Shown one piece after another: positions 31,671-41,581 of a DNA stretch of 64,000 nt. A model generated the notes under the pieces. The model was not told where the DNA came from and searched no databases. It was given only the letters and a program-made list of their open reading frames with translations. The DNA comes from Daphnia pulex. Its lineage: Eukaryota > Arthropoda > Branchiopoda > Diplostraca > Daphniidae. How positions within the stretch are numbered: position 1 is the stretch's first letter; the number at the start of each line of letters is the position of its first letter. A program made the translations under genes and the position numbers. Location: contig NC_060017.1 in NCBI RefSeq assembly GCF_021134715.1, positions 7,626,001 through 7,690,000 of the forward strand, in the 5' to 3' direction.

Positions 31671-33233
31671 GTGTGTGCCCTTCGGCTTTTTCATCAGCAA
31701 CCCTTCTCTCCTTATTGTGGTCTCTGGCTGCTGCTATCCAGCTATCCAGCTGATGCTATCCTGCTGCTAACGACCGTGTCATCCAAATCTATAGAGAACC
31801 ACACAACCGCATTCGCACACACATAACTCACCGTGTTTCTTCTGTTAAGTCACTCCCCGTGTCGGTGAGTGTGTGTAATTGTCATTTATTTTTAAAGAAA
31901 AAAAACGCAGGTAACTGATAATAACGATGTTAACTCACGCGTTGTTGACGTTGTTGTGGTTGTTGCGTCTTGTGTGAGAGACTGTATAGCGAGGGTGGAG
32001 GGCTCTAACGGACAAGAACTGGTTGTTGTTGTTGTTGTATGTGTGTCTTGGTAAAAACACGAAACGAAAAAAAAAATAAAATAAATAAATAAACCTAAAG
32101 GGAAAAAATAGAAAATGGAGGGATCCCGCGTGAGAGAATTCGTTTCTGTATGTGTTTTTATCTATAGAGACACAAAATAGTTGTTGAGCAAACAAGGCAA
32201 CCGCATACCATTTATATGTAGGGTTCTACAAGGCTTGAACATTGGTAGACCTAGTGGAAGAATGCGATAATTATTACGAGATAAAATTTGGAAGAAAAAC
32301 TGCCCGCCGGAATCAAAAATTCATCGACAAAAATAAAAAAGAAAAATGGATAAGGAATGCCGCAATCCGGGTGTGTGAGTTTTGTGTAGCTGATGGGTGT
32401 GACTTTGAAAGATGACATCATCGACATGAAAGGATGGGCTTTCGATCTTCTGCATAAATGTATCATACACTAAACCTGTCCCTTTTTTGGGGTTCTTCTT
32501 CGTGAGAATTGAACAAGAATAAAAAGTACAGGAAAACGGAATCACGTCCATCCGCTAGTACAGGAAAACGGAATCACGTCCATCCTGTCTAAGCGGGACC
32601 GACAAATGGGGACCTGTATCACGCGTCATTTGTCATCGGCATTTGAGCAATATGTCGGCCTGTTTACTTCTCCCCCTAGGCCTTCCTCTGTGTACCTCCC
32701 CACTGTAGCATCACTCTGATCAGGTATTTGTGACGGTCCGTCGTAAATCAAGACACACACGGTCACGGCTGAGATTTTTTGTCCGGTTGGATAGGCAAAA
32801 CCCTTTTTCTTGAGAGAAAAGCAAACGCCATCTAACGAAAAGGCCAAAAATTTGTTGGTTGCGTTTAACATTGTATTTTAGATTTCTCTTTTTCTTTCCT
32901 CCATTTTAGGGTGGCGAGGATATAGGAGGCGGTTGCGGGTAGAAATTAACTCGATACATTTCGGATGATGCCATTATCACAGGCTTTTTTCTCAATAATA
33001 ATAATAATGTAAGATTACGTGTCGCCCCGGTGGCCAAACGAAGAATGAAATCCAAGTGTGATATTACTACAACATCGGGATGGCGAATATTGGCAACAAA
33101 AACACAAAATTGGCGAGGCGGAGACGACGACCAAAGGGAATGACGAGATTAAAGTCGATAATAGAGGCAAAGGAGGAATTGACGTTCGCTTTTTTGAAAA
33201 AAAAAAAACAAACAAACAATCGATTTTACGAAC
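31671..33233. other. Noncoding interval with short duplications
   Basis: CA- and GT-rich stretches (31,800-32,050) look like untranslated or low-complexity DNA. A 29-bp sequence AGTACAGGAAAACGGAATCA.. is tandemly duplicated at 32,525-32,553 and 32,557-32,585. At 33,118-33,190 the sequence GGGAATGACGAGATTAAAGT, followed by GATA.TAGAGGC, repeats 30,964-31,010, an echo of the preceding pseudogene's 5' exon. No intact gene was found. Confidence 0.6.
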
Positions 33234-35182
33234 TCAATCGAAGGTTATGTTCTGGTAACTAGTATTAGCAGGAGGGGTTTGGCCCTTCAGACCAGACCAG
33301 TACTGAACCATGGAAGATCGAAGACGTCCCGAAAAGGACTCGGGATTACCGACGTCTTCTTCTTCAAAATCAAAATCGGCCACTTCTATCCTCAAACTGC
33401 AAATCAAATTACAAAATTAAACTCTGCAATCGTAACAGGACACAATGATGACGTACTTGCGACGAGTATAAAAGTAAAGTCCAATTCCAAAAGCGATACT
33501 GACGATTGCCACACAGGCGGACGCAATGGGGACCACCACTAGGGAGAGTTGAGCCTTGCGGTCAGCTAAAGTGGAATTTGTCCAATAAATCATTCAAATT
33601 TTGATTCTGGCACGAAAAACAGTAATACCTTCATAAATGTTGACTTTGAGCGGAATCACTTGGTAAAACACTTGATTATACAAAACGACGGGCAGAATGT
33701 ACTGGCCAGGACTACTGAAATAGTGCAGCAACTGGACTTCGCATTTATTAGTTTTGATCGGAAGCTCACAGCTGGCATTGGCTAGAATAAAACACTGCAT
33801 TAGAAATCTCTTCAAACAATTATTTGAATTTAACGCTGTTACTAGTTTCGTTCATGAATCCATCAAACGCCCAGCAATAGTAGAACGGAGCTGATCCATT
33901 GCACGAAATGTTCATGTTCATAATGTCACCGTGTTTCAGCCAGTTATTGCCGTGAATCGAGACATTACTAATAGGATCTGTAAATGACACCTTATGAAGT
34001 GTTATCTTGAATCAATCGTTACACAAATATGATCTACCTCGAGCTTGCAGTTCCAAAGTAAAAAGAGCGACTTTGTAGCCAATGAAACGCTCATAATGAG
34101 TGTAATGTGACCGACGTTTGCTTCGGATAACCAGGACAGAAGAACTATTGGTCGGCAAAGATGTCGTTAAGGCAGTTGTCGACGGTGCAGTGGTAGGCTC
34201 GGTTGTTTTAATTGTCGATGGAGTCGTTGAAGTCGTAGTTGTTGTGGCTAGAAAATAATATAAAAAAATACTTGAAAATAAGCTGATAATTAAAAAATCA
34301 AATAAGACATACTAGTTGTTGTAGGCTCAGCGAATGTGGCATATACATCAACCATAACGGTATGATTTTTCACTTCGGTGAAGTTGAACTTCAATACTGG
34401 TGTTTTTGTAGTTCCATAGTTGACATCATTTACAAACCAATAAAATATAAGATCTTGGGCTTGATTGAGAAAATGTTCAGGATCATGAAATTTAACTACT
34501 AGTTGTGTTTCTTCCCCAGTCGAAACAAAATGGGGTGACAAATGTTGAGAAGAATTTTTCTGAACAGCAGCAATATGCCCATTCAATGTTTCTAAAAAAA
34601 TAAAAAATAAAACCTTATTGAGCAAGAATACATTTGAATAGATCTACAGTCAATACCAGTAAGCTCAAATGTGGTTGCCGCTGATCCCTGAGGCATTGGA
34701 AATATGAATTCTGTCTTATATACAGTAACATGCATTAAATAATTTCCTTTTTTATATTGAGAACTTGGGTAGCTGGTACTAAAGTTGAATGTTGCTACAT
34801 TCAAAGTTTCTGTCTGTATTATGCACAATTTAAAAAAAAAAATTAGATTAGCTGATGTAAGTGAATTCTCTGAACAATGGCTTACGGTAAAGGACTGTCC
34901 AAGTTCATCATAAAATGTACAGTAAAAAGGACCTGATGGGACAATTCCAGAAGGGTTGGACAATACTACAGTGAAGGTTATATTGGAATCCAGGACAGCT
35001 GGACCATTATTAATTAAATCTACTTTTAATCTGTACCCTGAAAAGGAAATGATGATTCATATATTAGAAAAAACCTTAAAAACTAGATAATTTCTTTGTC
35101 ACACTGCCTTACCGTAAGCATCTGCCAACATGAAAGATGAAAATAAGGAAAAAAAAATAAAATAAAAGGAATGATAATCCAT
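33234..35182 (-). CDS. TMEM130/GPNMB-like single-pass membrane protein
   Basis: Nine exons close in frame: 35,182-35,113, 35,037-34,886, 34,813-34,657, 34,591-34,313, 34,247-34,038, 33,977-33,843, 33,781-33,629, 33,565-33,457 and 33,396-33,234, giving 475 residues. Exon 1 is a signal peptide (YHSFYFIFFSLFSSFMLADA). Exon 2 has NNGPAVLDSNITFTVVL and exon 4 has LVVKFHDPEHFLNQAQDLIF, like the TMEM130 LLHDPSNFLKTALFLY PKD-type segment. Exon 5 is a Thr-rich mucin-like linker. Exon 6 holds MNISCNGSAPFYYCWAF and exon 7 FSSPGQYILPVVL. Exon 8 carries one transmembrane helix (about IASACVAIVSIAFGIGLYF) followed by a basic stop-transfer TRRK, and the tail is acidic. Family assignment comes from these motifs; the role is unknown. 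Confidence 0.7.
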
Positions 35183-35552
35183 TTTTATTTTAACGTGTTA
35201 AGAAAATCTTGTTTACGAATTCTATCACTCAGTCGTCAATGTTCTTACTTCTTAGCTTCCGTAATTGCGACAGTTAGTTGTTTTTTTGGTATTGAGCTAA
35301 ACATCGCCATCTACTGTTCGATTTCCAAAATGGTATTAAGCTAAAAATCGCCATCTACTGTTGATTTTCCAAATTTCCCTATAGTCATTATCGTCAGTTT
35401 TCATTTAATTTCTAACAGCAACTGCCGATAAATGTATTAGAGATGTGCAAAGTAGTTCAAACTTCAAAATAAATATAGCAAATTTTGCAAAAGTAAGACA
35501 TCTAGCGCTAGGAGGAAGAAACGTTTTTAAATAGTTTGAAAATAATTCCCGC
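35183..35552. repeat. Intergenic DNA with a 43-bp tandem duplication
   Basis: GGTATTGAGCTAAACATCGCCATCTACTG (35,289) is repeated as GGTATTAAGCTAAAAATCGCCATCTACTG (35,332), period 43 bp. Each copy contains CGCCATCT. The rest of the spacer between the TMEM130-like gene and the truncated SA gene has no feature I can name. Confidence 0.8.
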
Positions 35553-35615
35553 CTAAAATGTGAAACAGGGTCCCAACTTTTGGGTCCGTTTCGCACAGCT
35601 GTTTCGCATTTTAGG
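35551..35615. repeat. Inverted repeat spanning the SA-like stop codon
   Basis: CCTAAAATGTGAAACAG (35,551-35,567) pairs with CTGTTTCGCATTTTAGG (35,599-35,615) with one mismatch that still allows G-U pairing in RNA. Just beyond lies a GTTTCGCGTTTCGCGTTTCGC triplication. The hairpin encodes the last residues and the stop codon of the truncated SA protein. Confidence 0.85.
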
Positions 35616-38600
35616 CGTTTCGCGTTTCGCGTTTCGCTTTCGCAGTTTAGGGACGCCCCCTAGAAACGCTAAATTGTGAGGGCCAGTTGGATTGTTGGGA
35701 TTCCCGAGCGTTATAGCTGGGATTCTGGCGGCGTTATCCCCAAATTCCTTCAGAATTTGTTGTAGGTCACCATCAGGCTGGTAGACAAGAGGTCTTAAAA
35801 GAGGATTGTCTGATGCGAGTTTCTCGGAAAAATCAGAGAGAAACTCGCACGCAGACATGAAGGCCTGAAAAAATGAAAAATTTACAGAAATGTAACTAAT
35901 TACTACGATGATATGACGAACCTCTTCCCTAACCAGATGATCATCTGAAGCAATTATGAGCAGGGTCATGAGCGAAATGTAGTCATTCAAATGATCTCTC
36001 AGTTGCTTTTGTTGTTGGCCGGCAGACGTTCCTCGTCCGGACCCATTTTTTAGCTGTCGAAGTTCCCATAAAATGACAGAATAGCAGGCTGAAATGCAGT
36101 GTATTATAGCCTGAAACATTTAACATGTATTACTGTGTGAAAGTAAACAGGTAAATAATGTGTTACTTCAGGTGGCATCAGGTTTAGATCTATAGATTCT
36201 TGAACAGCGTTGTAAAGAGGATCCCACATTTTCCATGTCCATGGTCCAAGATTGCAACACGAAAAGAAGATATCAACTTTCTTCGAACTGGAAACCAGGG
36301 CAAACACCTCCTCTTCGTCGGGTTTTTTGTCCTAAATTACACAAACAATATTTTAATATTTTTTTTTATGAAACGAGAAAAAGAATTAGTCAATATACTT
36401 ACGCTATTGATCAGTGCTACATGAGAGTCAAGAACTTCACGCAATTTGTTAAACAGACGATTCATTAAAGTACTTATGACGTCACATCGAGAGTAGATGG
36501 CGTGATCTTCATCACACAGAACTTCCAAAGTTATGGCACAGATTTCAAGCACTTCTGTTTCGGTGTATGTCTCGACAACATTTTGCATCAGACCCAATAA
36601 CGATTCAAATCTCTGTAAACGAGAAGCAAAGCATGAGAGAAATTTGTTCCATTTAATACACTTAGTAAAAAGAAACAAACCTCTTCTTGACGTGAGGTAG
36701 TGTAGATTTCCAAATTGAAGAATTGAGGGATCCACAGGAGGTTTGCAACTTTTTCAGGATCCTTGATGTATTTCCCGAGTAACAGAGGAATGGTTTGTAT
36801 AAAATGTTCAGTTAGTCGAACACGATCATCTTGGGCTTGTTTGGTTTCTTTCGCGGTCGTAATCTTTAAAACAAAAATGCGAGATTCACACACAAATTAT
36901 TGTTTTTGCATGATGAGCATGTAAAAGATATGTGGCAGTTACCTTTCTTGTAGGTGCGCGCCCGCAGGGTGACTTCCCAGTCGCGGCTTGTTCGATGCAA
37001 CATATCATCAGTTCGATCAAACTTGTTTCTTGCTCATCATCTAAAGACTCTTCGCCTGGCCCGGGATCTTCCATTAACAAATCCGTCATGCACTCCCAAT
37101 CTTTCATCATTTCATTTGAATCAATGAGGGAGTCGACCAAATATGCTCCGTGTTCAGGCAACTATGAAGATTGTAAAGTCATTAACCTATTTTAAATGTT
37201 ACTTGACTGTAATTTTACCTCAGACTCGATGAAAAATTGAACCAAATCCCGAATGAGAGGTGTATTAGGCAGTCTCTTTTTACCACGGTGAGTACGTAGA
37301 GCCGGGGGACTGGTATCATCGAGTGTGAAAAGCCGCTCGTTGAGAAACTCACCAGCAGCTTGCGCAACGGCTCGATGGGAAGAGAACACCAACTCATAAA
37401 CAGCCTCGCAATCCTTATCTGACAATATTTCTCGATGATACTTATGAATGCTGGAGATCAAGCGAACAGCTTGGACGGCAACATCGTACTCTTTGTCTAG
37501 TGTCATCGAAACGACACAATCCTATATAAAATATTTAAAGTATTGTTGGTTGGTTAAGCAAAATTAGGTAAAAATATTCACCTTAAATTTGCTGGTGAAA
37601 AATTCCAATTTTCCCTTAAGTTCTTCTGAAACATAGAGCGGTTGGAGGGCTTGAAGACATTTTGAACGAACATCGCCAACTTTACAATTAAGATCCCACT
37701 TAATGTACTTCAGGAGGTGAGAATCATCCAGAAAATGTTTAGGGAATCGCTTTATCCAAAAGACTATTTCTCCCATACAAATGGCACGAATTTCGGGGAC
37801 GATATCTCGATAACGATCGACAAAAACTGACTTGAATAAGTAAGTCAATATGGATTTAACGGCATGGAGGTTTTCATCGAATTCTTGTCGTTCTTGAAGC
37901 ATCTCTTTAAGATGACCAGCACGGGTTCGTGTGTGTATTTTCTGCAACTCAACTTCATACTGACGAGACGTGTTATCAAGATGAATCGATACAGTCAGAG
38001 CCACTTCAACCAACGCGGTCATGAATTTCATAGCTAAAACAAATATTTTGACATTAAGTGAAGATGAAACAAAAACAACCTATTTATATAAAATAAAGTT
38101 TACCAGCTAGTGTAGCAGTATGACGAAACGCTCTTACTTGTGAATCAGAAAGACTAGTAAGTAGCGAAATTACATTATCCATGAGGTACTGATCATAAAT
38201 GATGGAATATTGGCATTGCTTCACAAGTGTCTGAACGAAGTCACAGAACTTGCTTCGAAATTTTTTCCATTGTGGACCAGACATGATTATCGGGTACTCA
38301 TCACTTTCCTAAAGGATTTAATTAGTCAAAATGAAATCAACAGTTAAATAATGGTGAAATAAAATGAAAAGAGTATATTACTTCATCAAACTCTTCGGTC
38401 ATATGACGGATTATAGCAGCATATTCCATGCTACTTTGCATTTGAGAGGTTATTTTCCCTTTACATCCAGAAGCACTAATGAAGAACTGCATTATGGCAC
38501 GCAATCCTGAGTCACGATCAGCTTTGTACTGTTCAATCCATTCATCTACAGTTTTCTGCAATCAGTAATTGAATAAATATTAATTTTTAGAAACACTATT

Positions 38601-38769
38601 CTAATTGAGCAGTTTAGTGGTTCAATACCTGAACAGAACTTTTGCCATTTCTAATAATACAGAATAAAGTGCTTTCGTCTTCAACAGTTAGAGGTTTCTT
38701 CACTGCAGCAATTTTCCTTCGAGGGGCAGGGCTTGGAGTGGGTAAAGGCGACTCTTTAGAGCTGGACAT
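35553..38769 (-). CDS. Cohesin subunit SA (stromalin/STAG)-like, C-terminally truncated
   Basis: SA proteins bind the RAD21/SCC1 kleisin in the cohesin ring. Eleven exons close in frame: 38,769-38,629, 38,555-38,382, 38,308-38,104, 38,033-37,582, 37,521-37,219, 37,161-36,943, 36,863-36,681, 36,612-36,403, 36,331-36,167, 36,110-35,922 and 35,864-35,553, giving 850 residues versus about 1,220-1,270 in vertebrate STAGs. Hallmarks are [76 protein letters not shown] and [18 protein letters not shown]. In the last exon the sequence jumps from the [12 protein letters not shown] region to [11 protein letters not shown], skipping about 130 residues of the family. It then ends with a novel basic tail [16 protein letters not shown]. 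It is probably a diverged paralogue, perhaps germline-type; activity is uncertain. Confidence 0.88.
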
Positions 38770-39399
38770 TATGCTTGAAGAAAAAGTTGGGGAGCCCTTA
38801 AGTTAACCTCGCGTCAGTCGCGTATCAAAGAAAGAAATAAATGACGTCGTCTGTGCCTGAAAACCTGAATCGAATCATGCCCAACATGGGATCTACTCTC
38901 TAGGTATCATCTAAATCAAAACAATAACAATTTGGCCTGATTTGGCCTAAAGAAAAACCTACCCACTGCCCAATAGATGACGCGGTGAGTCGTCCTCTCG
39001 TCGCATGTCGCACCTCCTCAATTTCCTCAATCAATTCTCCTTGCAGGTCGACATGGGGCGAGTGGGCGACGTTCAGTAAGCCGAGCTCGTGCCCGCAAGG
39101 CCTCCAGCCTTAAATTGGGTAAACTGCAGATGGCCAGATGGCGTCCATATATAGATACCGAGAAGCGTCAAGCGTCTCGTCCTTAACAACAGCGTCAGAC
39201 TCAGACCCGGGTCCCAGCGCCACACCCACAGTCGGATCTTTTTCCACTCGACACCCACACGTCCCACAGTCATTAGAATCAGCAGCAGTTCACTCTACGC
39301 AGTTAACACGGCTCAGCATTTAGCAAAGAGGTGTGATTTTCAATGATTCTTCTTATTCTGGTAACTGGAATTTGGCCAAATCATTTATTGCATTTTTAT
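38770..39399. other. Intergenic interval upstream of the SA-like gene
   Basis: About 38,965-39,045 contains AATAGATGACGCGGTGAGTC and CGCACCTCCTCAATTTCCTC, which resemble 40,573-40,640 (ATAGATGGCGCGGTGAACGA, CGCACCTCCTCAATTTTCCC). This is a short dispersed repeat bracketing the peroxidase remnant. A 61-codon ORF at 39,138 may be a 5' exon of that remnant, but nothing supports it directly. Confidence 0.5.
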
Positions 39400-40560
39400 T
39401 AGATATCAAATCAAGCCGGACGAGCAGGTCGAGTGCGTTTTGAACCATTTTGAACTGAATTACACGACCATAGCCGACACGTGTCCGATTTTCCCCGACT
39501 GCAATCTCAAGACATTCAATTCGCCGTTTCGAACGATTACGGGCATTTGCAACAACATCATCCACCTGGCCACGTCCCCTGGGGTGTGCCGAGAACCCAA
39601 TACCAACGGGCTCTCGCCCCGAATTACGCCGACGGTATAAAATCAAGATAAAGTTGATTGATGTTCGATGATGCTGATGATGTGTGATGTACTATTGATC
39701 CGACAGGTGTCTGGATGCCTCGACGAGCCACAAATGGTGGCGAACTTCCTCAGTATGTATATAATTCATTCAATTTGACTGACGTGGATTGCTAATTTCG
39801 TGATTACATAATTTTCCATATATGCTTAGTCCCCGTCAAATTTGTTGATTCGCGACCTCGACGTCGCTCGTCATGCAGTACGGCCAGTTTATCGATCGTA
39901 GGTGCAATTAAAGTTGACTCTTTCTATACATTATGACTGTCATTTGCCAATTTTTATTTCAGCCGACATGCTGGAAACCATGGAATCTAAAACTGGTATT
40001 GTATTACATATTGTATTATTGGGCAATATATGGCGGAAACTGTTGGTCCGAGTCTAATAAATATTTGGTTGTTGATTTGTTGTTGAAGCCGACGGAGCGT
40101 CAGTGCCTTGTTGCACGGACGATGCCCGATAGTCAATTTCTTGACGAGGGCGACCTTAGTCACGGCAAGTGCATCCCCATCGATATTCCCCAGGACGACC
40201 CGCTTTACTCCTTGTTTCGCCAACGTTGCATGCAATTCGCCCGTTCCCCCGTGCAGAACCGACGGACGCCTCGGCCATGTTGAGCAGGTCAGTTGGTTTT
40301 ATTTAGAATTTTTTTTGTGATTGGGCACGTTGTGAAAGTGATGATCGACATCAAGTGATTGTGCTAGTTCACTTTTGATTGCAGATGAATCAAAACACTC
40401 ACTATCTGGATCATTCTGGCCTTTACGGCTCCGACGATCAACTGGCCGGTGAGCTGAGGACGTTCGAAAAAGGCGCCCTCAAGGTATTTGTCCGTCCTCG
40501 CAAAGGTTGCCACCACGACATGGAACGACTTGCATCCACCCGACAGGGGCCAATAGCTAT
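39400..40560 (+). pseudogene. Animal heme peroxidase (peroxinectin/peroxidasin-type) pseudogene
   Basis: Exon-like blocks follow the family order. FRTITGICNN is followed, one frame over, by VPWGVPRTQYQRALAPNYADG-like sequence (39,520-39,635). Next come GVWMPRRATNGGELP (39,708-39,755), SLVMQYGQFIDR after an in-frame TGA (39,835-39,897), and PCCTDDA then GKCIPIDIPQDDPLYSLFRQ and RCMQFARS (40,105-40,255). The last block is QMNQNTHYLDHSGLYGSDDQ and LAGELRTFEKGALKVF (40,384-40,490). Similarity ends before the proximal-His region. Two or more frameshifts plus the stop show a pseudogene. Splice sites are still recognisable, so decay is fairly recent or the copy never worked. Confidence 0.82.
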
Positions 40561-40722
40561 TTGGCTCATTCAGGCGATAGATGGCGCGGTGAACGAACGA
40601 ATCGCCCTCGCACAGTCGCACCTCCTCAATTTTCCCTTCTTGCTTCCATATAATTCTAGTTCGTCTGCTATTCCCCAGCCGTAAAACGTGACAACTGACA
40701 AAAAACAACTAAAAAATCGAAA

Positions 40723-41418
40723 ATGATCTCCACAAAAATTTTTTTGTTGCGGTCTGTTGTTAGGTATTTATGCAATTAAATATATTAGAGTACGTTCAAC
40801 AATTTTTTGAATCCTAATAGGCAAAAGGTTGTCATTTCCAGCAGCATTCGTTTTCGTACGATAACTCAAGCGGCGTCGGCCGAGAAAATACAGAGGATCG
40901 TCAACGACATTTCCCAGCTTACCCTCATCGAAGTTGCAGAATTAAACCAAGTTTTAAAAACAACTCTTAAGATTCCTGATGCTCCAGTAATGGCATATGG
41001 TGCAGGTCTTGCTGCAGGCCCAGTTCAACCAAAAGAAGTGATTATCTTGAAAGTTTTACACATTTTCCTTCATCTATGATTTAATTTCCTGTTATTTAAT
41101 TCTAGGAGGAAGAAGAAGCTCCTAAGGCTAAAGTTCAGACCATTTTTACAGTCAAACTCACGAAATTTGATGAAACCAAGAAAATTGCTTTAATCAAAGA
41201 AATTAAAAACATTGTTGAGGGAATGAACCTTGTTCAAGTAATATTCAATTCGTGAAATTTATGTGTTTTCAAATGTTAATATTCTGTTTTTTTTTCTCTA
41301 GGCCAAGAAATTTGTAGAAACTCTCCCTGCAGTTGTACGAGCAGATATTCCCAAGGACGAAGCAGAGAAACTTTCATCTGTGATATCTGCTGCTGGAGGT
41401 ATTTGTGAAATTGTTTAA
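40723..41418 (+). CDS. mRpL12: Mitochondrial ribosomal protein L12 (bL12m)
   Basis: bL12m forms the stalk of the mitochondrial large ribosomal subunit and recruits translation GTPases. Four exons close in frame: 40,723-40,763, 40,821-41,037, 41,106-41,237 and 41,302-41,418, giving 168 residues. The start ATG at 40,723 gives a basic, amphipathic presequence (MISTKIFLLRSVVRQKVV). The N-terminal dimerisation region holds KIQRIVNDISQLTLIEVAEL. An Ala/Gly/Pro hinge follows, then the C-terminal domain TIFTVKLTKFDETKKIALIK and AKKFVETLPAVVRADIPKDE, ending SAAGGICEIV. A poly(A) signal AATAAA lies at 41,445. It is convergent with USP14, with a 163-bp gap between coding ends. Confidence 0.93.
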
Positions 41419-41491
41419 TTTGAGTATGTTTTGTAGTAAAAACCAATAAAATAACAAAAGACAGTATGGGTTGAGATTTTCACTGAAATAG

Positions 41492-41497
41492 TTTATT
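41492..41497 (-). terminator. Candidate USP14 poly(A) signal
   Basis: TTTATT on the plus strand reads AATAAA on the minus strand, 85 nt past the USP14 stop codon. Confidence 0.5.
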
Positions 41498-41581
41498 TTA
41501 TGGTACCCTAAACAGTGACACTTTCGGTTATATCAATTTATTGGCTGAATACTTGGGACAATGAAAGAAATCGCAGGGCAA

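Noticed and set aside
32626-32871. 81-codon minus-strand ORF
   Set aside because: No motif, homologue or splice partner is recognisable, and it lies in low-information intergenic DNA.
39138-39323. First exon of the peroxidase gene
   Set aside because: Only an open frame rich in Ser/Thr; no signal peptide or family motif, and no demonstrable junction to the peroxidase blocks.
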